Below, in pieces: positions 50,901-64,000 of a stretch of DNA of 64,000 nucleotides. The notes beneath the pieces are model-generated. The model was not told the DNA's origin. It saw nothing but the letters and a program-made list of their open reading frames with translations, and made no database searches. This stretch comes from Datnioides undecimradiatus (taxonomy: Eukaryota; Chordata; Actinopteri; Lobotiformes; Datnioididae): NCBI GenBank assembly GCA_008933995.1, contig WARS01000029.1:10053107-10117106 (forward strand). The letters are read 5' to 3'. Position numbers and translations under genes: made by a program. Numbering within the stretch: the stretch's first letter is position 1; every line of letters begins with the position of its first letter.

Positions 50901-51458
50901 CACTCCACCTTTTTTACTGACACTTTGAATTATATTTGGCCTCCGGTAAGACAAGACAGGAGGTTTTTCAAGATGTGTCAAACAGCCAGGAAGACACTCG
51001 GGTTTCTGTCTGTTCATGCCCACTCAGAGTCTCATGGTAAGGGAAGTCAAAAAGAAACATTCCTCCAGCCACACACACCAAAACAACGGAAAGACAAACA
51101 GTCCATTCCAAATTTTACATAAACACGTAGACACAGGCAAAAATATACTCACATGCTCTTTTGTGCATCTACAGGCTCCCCATCACACCTACACACCTGA
51201 GTTTGTCCTCATGAACAAAGTTCTCAAACACAGTTTGTCCTAACACACTCACCCTTTCCCAGGTTGAGGTTACCTGCTTGAGTTGCCCTGCACGTCCATT
51301 TGTCTGCCCACAAAGTGCTACTAATATCCCAGCCGCGGGCAGCAATAATAACTCGTCTCCTCACCTTGGCTCTCCATAGCAGCCCGAACCACAGCCAACA
51401 GTATGGGGCCCAGAAGGATGAGCAGGAGATCGGGGGCCCTGCAATGTGGCGCCTGCAT
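41922..51458 (-). CDS. Alkaline phosphatase, intestinal-type, GPI-anchored (ALP-B)
   Basis: Eleven coding exons give 537 residues: 51458-51365, 50727-50602, 48781-48666, 47382-47208, 46457-46285, 45734-45600, 45514-45439, 44556-44422, 44117-43926, 43618-43502 and 42196-41922. Intron positions and phases are the same as in ALP-A, so the two are tandem duplicates. Exon 1 is a signal peptide ([14 protein letters not shown]). Key residues in precursor numbering are Asp73, nucleophile Ser123, His184/Ser186, Glu343, Asp348/His352, Asp389/His390/His392 and His464 (ETHGGED). The tail [15 protein letters not shown] fits a GPI signal. The nucleophile segment reads [12 protein letters not shown], with Ser125 and His131 where ALP-A and usual members have Gly/Ala and Leu. 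Exon 8-9 joining uses the AT-AC model (see findings). Activity is expected because all ligands are kept, but substrate preference may differ from ALP-A. Confidence 0.93.
48065..48087. repeat. (GT)n microsatellite in ALP-B intron 3
   Basis: About 11 GT units. CT and CA-rich short repeats lie at 47,940-48,000 in the same intron. Confidence 0.85.
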
Positions 51459-51582
51459 CTCTAATCCGAGCGACCTGGAGGCTGGAGAGGTTGACACAGC
51501 CGGCTTTCAGAGCAGCACACTGAGACCAAAACACACAGGCGCAGGCAGAGAGTGTGTGTGGCTGCTAAGACCTCCGGCCCTG

Positions 51583-51593
51583 CCTTTTTAAAG
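51583..51593 (-). promoter_or_regulatory. ALP-B TATA-like box
   Basis: On the minus strand CTTTAAAAAGG lies about 125-135 bases before the ATG of ALP-B exon 1. The spacing allows a start site about 100 bases before the ATG. It is flanked upstream by a long purine tract on the plus strand (51,652-51,722). Confidence 0.45.
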
Positions 51594-51651
51594 CCCCACT
51601 GGGTGTGTAGTAAGGAAGGGCCAACGCCAGCTCATAGGCTTAGAGCCACAA

Positions 51652-51722
51652 AAGAGGGAAGAGAAACTGTGAGAGAAGGAGGAAGAGCCAGGAGAGAAAG
51701 AGAGGGAGAGAGAGACAGAGAA
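51652..51722 (+). repeat. GA-rich purine tract upstream of ALP-B
   Basis: About 70 bases almost entirely A and G on the plus strand (GAGAGAAGGAGGAAGAG, then GAGAGAAAGAGAGGGAGAG). It lies 60-130 bases upstream of the putative TATA box. Confidence 0.6.
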
Positions 51723-54700
51723 GCTGGGGACCACACAGGAGCTCTGTAGCATCGCAGCCCCTCTACTCACTCCTGAAAATGCACCACTCCCTTTTTATTG
51801 TTTTAAAAGGTTGCTTTAATGTCGTTCTCCCTCTTTTCCATGTCTTTGGCACTCAGAAATGTGTATGATAGAAATTTGAACGTCCTTTGATGTGGTAAAT
51901 GTATAACGGGTTTCTCTATGCAGCAGCCCCTTTAACAGCATGAGAAAAACATGGCTACCCAATTTGTGTTGGCATCCATCACGATGCGAATCATAACTGT
52001 GTCTCTTTCCATCCCCCCATTCCCTGGAAAAACAGGCCAAGGCAGGAAAGGGAACCTATTCTTGAAAATATCATGATTGAGTCTTGATGTGCTCTGCTTT
52101 TCAAGTCAGGAAAATGGTCATATTTCCATTTCCCCCTTCGAATTTTTGCATTTAAAAAGACCCCAATATTTTCCCTCTCTTACCAAGTCAACTTGGCTGG
52201 TTTTTCCGTGGGAAGTGAAGTGGGGTTAGCATTTTTCTTCCGTGAGGTAGTGGAGACCGCCTGCAGAATGAAAATGTCTACGCAAACACAACATTTAATG
52301 TGTGAAATGAAGTGAGTTGGGCCAACTTTGTTCCACACGGCCAGAAGAATCAAATTCCCGGCGAATGGCTCTCGCCTCGTGAACCCGCGAGGCGGAATCT
52401 CGTTACAATTCAGAGCTCTGGAAGACCTCTGCCTTCTGCCAGCCACTCACCCATTGCCAACAGGGGTTTGCAGTTAGTCACATGTGCCTAATCAAGACTG
52501 CAGTAAAATCATAGCTGCAATCTGGGTAAAGAGGCCTCACATGATGTGGCCCACACCACATGAATTGGAAATACCAGCGGCAATGTGCAAGAGAAGAAAA
52601 ACTTGCGGAGGCATGTCTGTGTCCATTTGTTATGGGTTTGCCCCAGAGAGAAAGTCTAGCTTATGTTGGGAAAGTCAAATTGGTTTCCTGCAAGACAAGT
52701 GTAAACACCTGGTGGCTGTTTTAGGTCTCAGCATGGATCATACATCCACCAAAAAGCTTAGCGTTTGCTGGCTGATTATATGGCAAGCTTGAGTCTTCAT
52801 GGGAATGTAGGGAACCCCTGACAAACATAACAAAGTTTAAGAAATCTAATCCCAATGTATAACTTATATACATTATAGGAAGAAATTTCTGGTGTTCAAC
52901 ATCCAGTATCTAACAGACCCACAATGTTATCTTAAAAGGTTATACATGAAATTTCTGACGGGATCTACTATGTTTAAAAAAAATACATCATTTGTTTACA
53001 TTTGTGCCTACTGCTGCCACCACGGGGTATATATCTGAAGTTCCTGTCAACAAAAACATATTTCAATCTTTTACTGCTCTGAGCAGTAAAAGCAGTCATG
53101 GCTATGAGTCACTCCAATCAAATGTAATAACACGGTACCTGCAGATGGGAGAAGGCGATATCTGCTGGGAAAATGTGTATGTATATACATATTTTTCTGG
53201 CCTCTGATGGAGAGCAAGTGTATATGGGATATTTATAGTGTAGCAGATGGTGACTTGTGTACAGTATTGCCATCACGAAGCAGAGGACAGTGTGCAGTGG
53301 GGGGGCTCCTTCTTCATCATGCGGTGTGTTAAAAAAGATTTCCTGTTCTATTCATCCAACAACAGCACGTGCTCATGGATCTCAAAAATGTATATCTAAA
53401 TATCCAGCTTGGAGGGGACTAATCATTGTGATAAATTCTTTCAACTTTTGCTTAAAACAGTATATTGTTTCTTTCTATTTTAGTGTGAAAGGTAACTCTA
53501 GTCTTGTGAAACTTGATTTTCTTCTGTTTTTGTTTTGCTGTTGTCTGCTCTGTCAAGTGTTTGCGTCTCCTGGCTGATACTGTTTTGTTTAAATGATATT
53601 GTCCAAAAGGAGAAAAGAAATGGTGAAAGAGGCTATGTATGATCTAACCCAGCCGTTGGCTGAATCCAACTTCTACACCACCTCCCTTTCTGAACAAAAC
53701 ACAAGAGGAGCAACAGGCCAACCTCAGGAACTATAACTGGAAGTTGGCATCTGGCGAGTAAGGCATGAAACATGCAACTTTAAAGCCAATAAAGAAAAAA
53801 ATGCTCCGTACCAAGAGAAACACCTTGAAAAATTGAAGAATTGTGTGTTCTGGTGAACTACAGGGTTAAAAACATAAATAAGTCCTATTTTAACTCTAGT
53901 GGTCCTATGCAGCTATCTACTATCCAGTGTCTCAAAAATACCAAATACTAATAAGATGGACAAAAAAGCATCCATGCACATTTAAGTACCTTTGGATCCA
54001 TGAATTCTTATTAAGGAATCCATGACATTTGCCTCATATGGTTGATATGCAAGGAACCTAAATCAGACCTTTCTGAAATGTATGGGAATGCACGCTGGTT
54101 TTCCAGTTACACATATAGTCACAGATATATCTTCATTCACACACAAGCATTCCCTTTTTTCAGCATCTGGATCCTGAGTCAGACTCCCCTAAAAGTAAAT
54201 TACAAAGGTTACGCTCCCCTTCCCCCTTCCTTTGCCCTCCTGCTCTTAACAGGCACGACTCTTTTAACCTATAGATTCTGTAAATTGCAGTGGTTAGACC
54301 AATTTTGTGTGTAGATTACAACTCATGGAAGGAAATATTTAGGTTCAGGTTGTCAAAGCGAGGATATACATGTGGGTGGTGCCAGACCACACAGCCACGG
54401 TTTCAAAAGAGAGCCAAATCCTTTTCCCCGACTTTTTTAAAGGTGGCTTTTAAAAGGATTTTTTTTTTTTTGGAGATATGGCAATGATAGAGAAGAAAGA
54501 GACTGGGCCAGGGATATTGATGGTGAAAGTTATAGATGCTTGAGATGGTATCTTGAAAAGAGAACAGTGTTAGACATTCAGTAAGGGAAGAAAAAGACTG
54601 AAGAGAGAGACAGACTGCCAGATCTTAAAGAGAAGAAAACAGAGACAGCAGTGATGGAACAATTACACAGTCTTCAGTGATGCCTGTGATCTGTTTTGGC

Positions 54701-55078
54701 CTTGTCACAAATATGCCGCCACCCCACTCCCCCAAAAAACACACTCCGAATGGCATTCATAAGACAGATGAAGAATATATCTAGATCAATTTTAGGAGGC
54801 ACCGTAAATGATGTAACTCCTTTTTATGTGAAGCACTAGTGACTGAGATCTCGGAACAGTTGGAGGACCAGTCATAAAAAGGTTTTTACTGCTGGCATGG
54901 AACTCAATTGGGGGACAATTAGAAGTGAGACCACGTCCTGACTCAAGAGGGCTCGCAGCAGCTACGGCAAGAGATAGCTACCTCAACATCAAACAGTCTG
55001 ACAGCTTTGAGAAGTGGCTCCTCTTAGTTTTTAATTGGACTCATAAAGGAAATATGGAAGTTTACCCTAATTAAGCTA

Positions 55079-55123
<45 letters not shown>

Positions 55124-55400
55124 ATGGTGAGGGAGTAAATTAAAGAGGCTGGTTTAGTGCAAGAAGCAGAGAGCATGTGAGCATAAGAGAAATCGAAGGA
55201 GAGGCATCTTTGTAGATGTGTATGTGTGTGTGTGTGACTGCAGACATGTTTGCCTGCCTGACTGCCTGCCTTGCTGTGATGTGTTATAATTGTCCACAGT
55301 TTGTTATGTCTGACTTCAGCCCTAAAAGTTGTGACATGGAAAAAAGTAAATTGCAGTAAAGTCATATCCACGCTTATAGCTTCAGTGTTTTACTGTGTGC
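51723..55400. other. Gene-free stretch upstream of ALP-B
   Basis: No exon of a known family is recognised and no further alkaline phosphatase exon is seen in either orientation. The segment 52,320-52,450 is unusually GC-rich and non-repetitive for its surroundings. A long GT microsatellite lies at 55,081-55,121. Confidence 0.5.
55081..55121. repeat. (GT)n microsatellite
   Basis: About 20 uninterrupted GT units. The minus-strand frame through it (His-Thr runs) is an artefact. Confidence 0.95.
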
Positions 55401-55559
55401 ATTGAAGAATATATTGCACTTGACATCATGTCATAAAAAAAGTGCTTTCATGGGCACATGGTGACCACATCAAATATTTGCTCATGGCTGTTGGTTTGGT
55501 AACCTTCACCCTTTTTCTTGCTCCCTTAGCAACATCACAAATATGAAATTCTGACTCAC

Positions 55560-55608
55560 CTGCGTGGCCACATGCAGTGAGGAGAAGTAAGCTTATCAAC
55601 AGTATCAT
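55560..55608 (-). CDS. Possible alternative signal-peptide first exon for ALP-B
   Basis: On the minus strand an ATG opens MILLISLLLLTACGHA and stops at G|GTGAGTC, a strong donor in phase 1. This is the same phase as the first coding exon of both alkaline phosphatases. If spliced to ALP-B exon 2 (50727) the junction codon is GCC (Ala) and the frame continues. The peptide is a textbook secretion signal. It could instead be a relic first exon of a lost third phosphatase, or the first exon of an unrelated secreted protein whose other exons I did not find. No matching downstream exons other than ALP-B were seen. Confidence 0.4.
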
Positions 55609-58600
55609 CTTGCGTCTGAGCCTGAAAACCTCTTCAGCTGTCAGACTTATTTCTCTTTTCCCAACACTGCTATAGCTCTCTCCACTTTCCTCTTCTTGCG
55701 CCTCTTCTTTTTATTCCAACTACGCTGTTTTTTTTTTTGTGGCTCTCCAAATGTCTAGCGATTACAGTCTGCTTCTCACACCTCCTTCTGGTACAATGGC
55801 GTGCGAAGTTTCTCACCTCCAAGGTATCCCAGGAACTAATAAATGACTGATGGAAAACAAAAAGTTATTTTCCTTCCACCACTACCATTTTTGTAGCCTT
55901 GACTTGCATCTTTTGTTTGAGACGGAGGCTGAGGAGGAGGTGGAGGAGGGGGAACCACACTTATTTGGATGCGCACACACACACAAACACACACATATCT
56001 GCACCACTCAGCACTCACCTTTTTACCAGTTTGCGTCAGAAATATCCATCAAATCAGAGAGCGGACCCATTTCCCTCCCCACACTGCCCATTTTTTTCCA
56101 CCACAATGCATCGAATCAAAGTCTTTTTTCCTCTCATGGTCCTTTGTGGACACATGTCTGTCAGCAGCTCACACAGGTTGAGGCTTTGTAGTTTGCTGCA
56201 GGAAATGTCTGAATTGGTTTCAGTGGAGTCAAAGTGGGACAAAGGGTTTAAGGAATGCGGGGAAATAAACCAGTGTGTAGATACTGTACATTACAAAGAC
56301 AGGCATGTGAAAACAAACTTGGACTAATGAGCTAAATGTTGATTGAAAACCAGGATTATGCAGGAGGCGGAAGACGACGGCACATCCAGAGAGAGATGCA
56401 TACGTATTCAGGATGGTCGAGCTTGGTCTGATGGGAGAAAACAAGACTTTTAATCAACACACACAACCGTGGTGTACCTGCCTCGCATTCCTCGCCTCCC
56501 ACTCAACTAAGCACTCTGCTTACCCTAGATCTCCTCCACATCAAAGAGCACTCATTACAGAAGCCATCACACATGCACAGAAAGATTTGGGGAGGGAAGA
56601 AGAGAGCGCCGGGGGGAGAGAAGGAGGTGAGAAGACAGAGGGGGTGAGGGAGAGCAACCACACTCCCACTGCATACAGAAGTATCATTCAAAACAAATCA
56701 ATTCCAACTGCTATTTGCCTCACCTGGCAAGACCTTGGATAAGACCAGGCAGAAACACAAGAAACAACCTTGCAGTTGCCAAAGAACAAAATGCAAAAGC
56801 ATTCACAGATTTTATTTTTGCCTGAATACAAAGAAAATGAAGGCCATGAAGCAGTCAGCGTGGTGGAGCAGCATAAAATAGGAGTCTTGCACTTTCGTGT
56901 CATGGCTTTTGTTTTTCCTTCTGAAAGGATGCCAAAGAGAGTTCCCCTCTCCTGCGCGGCCACCCAGGCATGATGCTCGTGCCTGTGGGAGGAACATTGT
57001 GTCAGGTGGTGAGGTCGAGAGACTCTGCGACTGGCGCTTGAGGTCAGACGGAGGTTTATTTTTCTAGGCAGGCCTCTGTCCAAAAACATCCTCCACAGCG
57101 TCCTCAGCGTCCGCCAGGTGCTGACCAGACAGGGCCTGTTAGCAGCATAACTGTGAGATGAACTGCTTTGTTCATTCATCTGGTATGGTGGTATTCATTT
57201 ACACACATGCTAATGCATGAATTACCAATAAGGCCACACTGGACCACCCTGCATGCACTGTAGATAAATCTGTAATTCACAAACTATGAGCATCATCAGT
57301 GAACTGTATGCACTGCAACCTTTCTCCTTGTTTCTGGTACAATCCCCACTTGTGCGTTCACAAGAGATGAATAAGCTACCAAGTTACAAAAGAATTGTCC
57401 AGTGAGGAGGTCTCAACCTTCACTGATGCAGAAGAAATGTTACTGAGGCAACAGTTTATCCAACCCAGTCATTGGGTCATTTTTTTGAGTTGTCCAGTAC
57501 TTCAGTGCTTTAACTAAGGTGTTTTAGTGTTCAGCGTCATGGGATAGCTTAACAAAGCCACCAGCATTTCTGATGAGTCTCTTTTCTTATTTTATGAATC
57601 TATTATGAGATCATTGCTTCTTTTTATTAGTAATGATATGATATGCATAGACAAGAGAGCACAAGGGGTTTATACATCTTGCTCAACAAAACTAAACAGA
57701 GAATGCGCTTCTTTCTGTGGGAAAAAGCCCCTTGTAGGCTAAACATCCTGCTGCCCAATTCTCCAGATGCTTGTTGGGGTAACATACAACTGGTCGACAC
57801 AACAATATTGAAGCTGGGAAAGAGGCTTGTGGAGCCGCCAGAGTACTTTGTATTAGTGCTGTTTGAAGCACGGTCTCTGGCGTGTGTTTGTGGCATAAAG
57901 ACGTGTATAATGAATGCATGCAAAAGTTCACAAGCAAGGAAATGCATTTTAATTTTGATTTACTTTAGAGCATCCCAGTGGAGCACAGATTGTTTCAATC
58001 TTTTGTTTTTGACTCTGCTCATAAACACATTACTTAAACTTTATTAAAGCCATTTTGCAAAGAGTAGACCTTGGTGTGAGAAGGCAATGACTGATGTCAG
58101 TTGGAGAGATTCATGAACCCCATCGAGGAATGACAACCACTTTGATTGTTTCCCTTGTGTTTCTGCTCTTTTACATATTGCATAAACCTGCATTTACATA
58201 GACTGTATATGTAATTTGTTGTTTGCTTTTTAGATTTTTATTTAAATATAATTAATATTTTTTTGTATTTTTACATTTCTTCAAAGCAGCTGTCTAACCA
58301 GAAAAGAGGACATGTTTTGAATGGAACACCAAATTCATCCAACATCAGTCAAGAAAAAACCCACAAACTAGATGGATAGGTCTTAGTTTGACACGATCAC
58401 ATTTTAAAAGCTATGTTTTGTTTGTTGCACCATAGAAAGAACACATTAAAAAAATCCCATTTCTCAGTTGTTCAGTGGCTCACAGAGGCTGCAAAGCAGT
58501 CTCAGCACAGTCACGTTAATATCACATTTTTTTTTCCTGGAGAGTGACCTGCATACTTCTTTAACTTGCTGACTGTTGACTGGTTTGTTGACTGCTGTTT

Positions 58601-58980
58601 GATGTCTTTGTTCATGCCTGGCATCCCTGAAATTGAAGATCTCCCTCTGTTTGGATGACTGAATGAGTCGCATTAACACAAAAACAACTCTCCTTTATTG
58701 TTTCATCAAGTTCATCAAGCCCTCAACAGAAGGCAACACTGTGGACACACATTGCAGAAGTGAGGCTCAGGTGAGGATGAAAGGAAAACAGCAGCAGCAT
58801 AGCAACTGAGGAATGTTTTACTACTGTCTTATCTTTGTCAGAGAGTTTTTTTATGACGTGCAGAAATGTGGACAAGCCTGTCAGCAGCTGCCAATAAGGC
58901 CTCCTTAAAGGCCTAATCCATTTTCATGACCACATAAATTTCAAATATATTAACCTGCATAGTTTAAACATTTTAAATAC

Positions 58981-59040
58981 AGATGATGATGATGATGATG
59001 ATGATGATTCTTATTATTGTTATTATTATTATTATTATTA
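58981..59040. repeat. Compound trinucleotide repeat (GAT)n-(TTA)n
   Basis: About nine GAT units are followed by TTCTTATTATTG and then about seven TTA units. Confidence 0.9.
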
Positions 59041-60881
59041 CAATGCAATTATAACAGGTAAACCAACCAAGTCAAATTGTAACTGAGCTAGATCACCATG
59101 GTACCCTTCATAGCACAGTTGAACTGCTCCAGAGCTCATTCATCTCAGAGGATAAGAGAGATCAAAATGTGAAACAACAATTTAGTCATAATTTCTCACC
59201 TGATCCCAAGCTACTTCATAATGTCATCAAATTACGGCTTTTGTTTGTTATTGGCTTAGACTGAGAGGCAGAAATAACATACTGGCCTTTAACAAACATC
59301 AGGAAGTTAAAGAAGTACTATTATACATGCAATTAAGATATTTTATAACATCACAGCTTGTTTTTAGCACTACATGAAAAAGTGTATTGTGTCACCCGGA
59401 TGATTGTGAATCAAAAATTTATACTCTTAATTTTAAATTTTTCAAAATCATGTTCATTTTAGGATATGGGATAATAATAATTGGACATGTCCCTGTCAAA
59501 TTTCATAAATTATACATTAAATATGTTACTTTAATGTTCATTTCTGTATCCTGTATCCTCTGAATTTAGTGACCTAAGTTCAGTAGAGTCTTCATCTTGA
59601 TATGTTATGTAGTAGGTTAATGACTCAAGTTATACCACACACCTATTTCTGTGAAGGGGTGCAGAGCTGAACAGTTAAACTCAGAATTAGTTAACTGCAT
59701 TTGTGGGACTGCTTATCAAAGAGTTAAGTTTTAAATGTCTCTGAAAAGGTTTTCACTGACTCTAATTCCATGTTTTGTACCTGTTGTTGCAAGATGTATA
59801 TGTCATATACATCATGCTATTAGTTGTTGTGTTAATGTTTTTGTTTATAGTTAATTTCACATTCTGCTATATAACCCCATTTTTTGTGCACAATGAACAA
59901 TAAATACAATAAACTTTGGAGCTGGATGAAGCATTGATGATAAGTCGAGTAATTACATTACTCAAAGACATGTTAGTGTCAAAGCATGTCATAAGAATAA
60001 ACATATATAAATACAATATAAAAATCTGGAATAACAATTTTAGATTGTCAAACTGTAATATATGATATATTAGTCTCTCCTATTGTACCTTTCTGCTCTG
60101 CACTGCCACAGCATTTGTTGCCTGTTCCTTTCAACTACAGGTAAATTAAAACCTTTGGTTGTCTCTCACAGGTCTTGAGTCAAAGTGTTCTTTGCACCTT
60201 CCAGTGGCAGGAAAGTGAATTTAACATTTCTCTTTAGCAAGGGAGTCACAGTGCAGCAAACAGCTCTGACAAATAGTCTTTGTTTTAATCTCTCACCTGA
60301 GGCAATAAACACAGACACAGAGATAAAGGATGCTCCTTTGAACTGTATCTTAGCCTTGTTAAATAATCAATGCTTTGTAAGAGCAAGCCCAGGTATGAGT
60401 AACTGAAGTTTGTTAGAAAAGCCTGGAGAAAGGCTTTAGTTAAGCTGGATGCTGTAATGCTACATTCACAGATTAGAAATGGTGAGACATTTGCTGTGGT
60501 AAAGTTGATGTAAATAGGAAACACAACTGCAGTGTATTGAACTTCTGAGAAAAACACAAAGCTGAAATAAGCTCAAAATAAAATTTCCTTTAAACTATAT
60601 CAGAGAGCATTTCTCTCAAAAACAGAGTAAGATCATGTGTTTGTAAGCATGTGAGGCAAGAAAAAAAAAAGGTGAGGTGTAGTGGACCAAAGTCCCTTGC
60701 TGAGTGGAACAGCAGAGTTGTGGGGCAGCTTATCATTAGACATCATCTGATTAGGTAACACTGACTGTAATAAATTCAGTTTTAATTGTAAATAAAGTGA
60801 ATTACAGACTAAACACTGGCAGAGCGGTCACTGAGTCTAATGGCATGATCAAAGACCGAGAGTGAGATTGTGTGCGCGTGA

Positions 60882-60886
<5 letters not shown>

Positions 60887-60917
<31 letters not shown>
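60887..60917. repeat. (GT)n microsatellite
   Basis: About 15 GT units, slightly interrupted at both ends. Confidence 0.85.
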
Positions 60918-60920
<3 letters not shown>

Positions 60921-61589
60921 TGTGTCACAGTAGCAGACATGATGATGAGGACATGTCTGGGGGCTCTGCATCTGTCGACATTTTCCATCTGCCAGTCTGA
61001 CTCTGGTTGCCTTCAATTAACCCCTACTGAAAAACCACAACTGGCTGTACTGGGAAAGCAATCAAACATGGGGAAATTTATTGTTTCTGAAAAATTCTTA
61101 GTATTTGTTGTAATAAAGTAGATTGATGCATGGAATTACACTCTGCCAGATAAAATAGATTTTTAATGTAGACACATGGGGGAATTTTCTAATGCACCTT
61201 GTGTCACTCCATACTGGCCTCCCATACTCTTGCAACACCTTAATAACTACACATAACATAAATACTACAAACACACCATCAAGCTAAATAGCAACGTGCC
61301 CTTACATTATTTATTCAGATTATATTTATGTATAATAATAATTCACACAAGAGTAAATATAGCAGTTTGTCTTTTCATGTTTACTAATTTCAAACCCTGA
61401 TATTTCCCTATATCTTTAATTGCATGATACAGATTCAACAAAAAGAGAATCAAACCTGCATCTGTCAGGTTGTTTAATGTAATTGTTAAAAGATTTCATA
61501 TGTTTTCAGTTTTTCATAGCAAGCTTAAAATGTGGTATTTAAGGTATTGTATGAACCAATACCATCGCTATGAACTCCAGCCCAACTGG

Positions 61590-61628
61590 TGGCGGTAATG
61601 CGCAAGTAATTTGGTTAATCAACCGCCA
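61590..61628. promoter_or_regulatory. Inverted repeat in the SREK1IP1 promoter region
   Basis: TGGCGGT (61590-61596) and its exact complement ACCGCCA (61622-61628) face each other across 25 bases, in CpG-containing sequence 145-180 bases before the SREK1IP1 ATG. I remember similar 'GGCGGTAATGC' sequences as recurrent in fish genomes, so this may be part of a repeat or a promoter element. Confidence 0.4.
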
Positions 61629-61771
61629 GCGAGGGTAACAAAGCGGAACCAACGTCGTGAAATGTTTCTGACCGGCGATATTTTGACTGAGGACTTGCGA
61701 AAGAGTTTGCTTGATTCGCGCGTTAACAACCATCAGTTCTTTTACTTTTTGGCTTTATCGTCGAAAGTACA

Positions 61772-63538
<1,767 letters not shown>

Positions 63539-64000
63539 AACACCTGCACTGTGCAGTGTCTGGAGGACACAGTTTATTCTCCAGCCCTTGAAAAGTGTGT
63601 TTTGCAAACATTTTGTAAATAAGACACCTCTTCTTGTCCTATACAAGCGTTCATTACTGTCCATTAGTGAGGACTTAAATGATTCAGCATTAAACAAATG
63701 CTGTAAAGTACAGCGCACATTGAGTTTTATACCATCATGCAAGTGAAACAATCCTTTGTGGTTCTCTGAAGCATTTTGTAGAACGTGCTCAAGGTGGAAC
63801 ATATTTTGATTTTATTGTTTCTGTGTCCCTCCAGACCCACTGTCATTTCACACATGACTGGGATCTTGTGTGTCATATGACTCAGTCTTTTGTCATACAT
63901 TATATTGAACAGTTCAGGGGAACAATGCTTGAATACATGTACTGTGATTGGTTCTTTTAATAAGTTAAGACCTTTTGTTTTCATTCCTTTTACACACATT
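63539..64000 (+). other. srek1ip1: SREK1IP1 3' untranslated region
   Basis: Sequence after the stop codon is non-coding. No canonical AATAAA is seen before the window ends; a variant ATTAAA lies at 63,689-63,694. The transcript may use it or run past the window. Confidence 0.5.

Larger units (their letters stand above)
55610..61580. other. Gene-free stretch between ALP-B and SREK1IP1
   Basis: Several open frames of 100-163 codons occur, but none matches a family I know and some overlap on opposite strands. One acceptor-flanked segment (57,068-57,150, plus) is exon-like. Trinucleotide repeats lie at 58,981-59,040 and a GT run at about 60,887-60,917. The right half is AT-rich. Confidence 0.5.

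Noticed and set aside
51459-55559. A third alkaline phosphatase gene between ALP-B and the 55.6 kb signal exon
   Set aside because: None of the strongly conserved exon motifs ([23 protein letters not shown]) is found there on either strand.
55899-56327. Plus-strand 142-codon frame
   Set aside because: Starts in low-complexity GAGGAGG and CA repeat, no known family; overlapping frames of similar length exist.
56688-57179. Minus-strand 163-codon frame
   Set aside because: Begins with ATG but shows no domain, signal peptide or family match that I can recognise; a more exon-like segment lies on the opposite strand. Kept only as an unproven frame.

Overview
This window is nuclear DNA from a teleost fish, probably a spiny-rayed (percomorph) species. 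The evidence is vertebrate-type genes split by short GT-AG introns, very frequent (CA)n/(GT)n microsatellites, and a copy of a 'TTTACTTAAGTA'-type interspersed repeat that I remember as common in fish. No prokaryotic or viral gene was found. Most reading frames in the window are non-coding shadows; real coding sequence was assembled exon by exon from splice sites and protein families.

Layout. (1) 1-25.7 kb: about 25 kb with no recognisable protein-coding exon. It holds microsatellites, homopolymer runs, G-rich tracts and a few exon-like islands. (2) 25,762-32,524, minus strand: ANKLE1, in nine coding exons (about 1,174 aa): ankyrin repeats, a long unstructured middle encoded by one 2.4 kb exon, a LEM domain and a GIY-YIG nuclease domain. 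(3) 33,598-39,586, minus: an intestinal-type alkaline phosphatase in 11 coding exons (519 aa, GPI-anchor signal), called ALP-A here. (4) 41,922-51,458, minus: a second alkaline phosphatase with the same 11-exon layout (537 aa), ALP-B. A possible alternative signal-peptide exon for it lies about 4 kb further upstream, at 55.5-55.6 kb. (5) 51.6-61.6 kb: mostly non-coding. (6) 61,772-63,538, plus: SREK1IP1 in five coding exons (179 aa): zinc knuckle plus a lysine/serine-rich tail.

The two phosphatases are tandem duplicates. They would be secretory-pathway, GPI-linked ectoenzymes acting at the cell surface. ANKLE1 (DNA cleavage, LEM protein) and SREK1IP1 (splicing-factor partner) are unrelated housekeeping-type neighbours with no evident pathway link.

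The most notable observation is in the phosphatases. The intron that interrupts the metal-binding motif [11 protein letters not shown] has a donor reading G|AT(A/G)AGT instead of G|GT in both paralogs. In ALP-B the only splice that restores the family motif exactly is AT-AC. In ALP-A the equivalent splice is AT-AA, although a canonical GT-AG alternative with a one-residue insertion also exists. This resembles the rare U2-type 'AT-AC II' introns and would be shared by two tandem paralogs.
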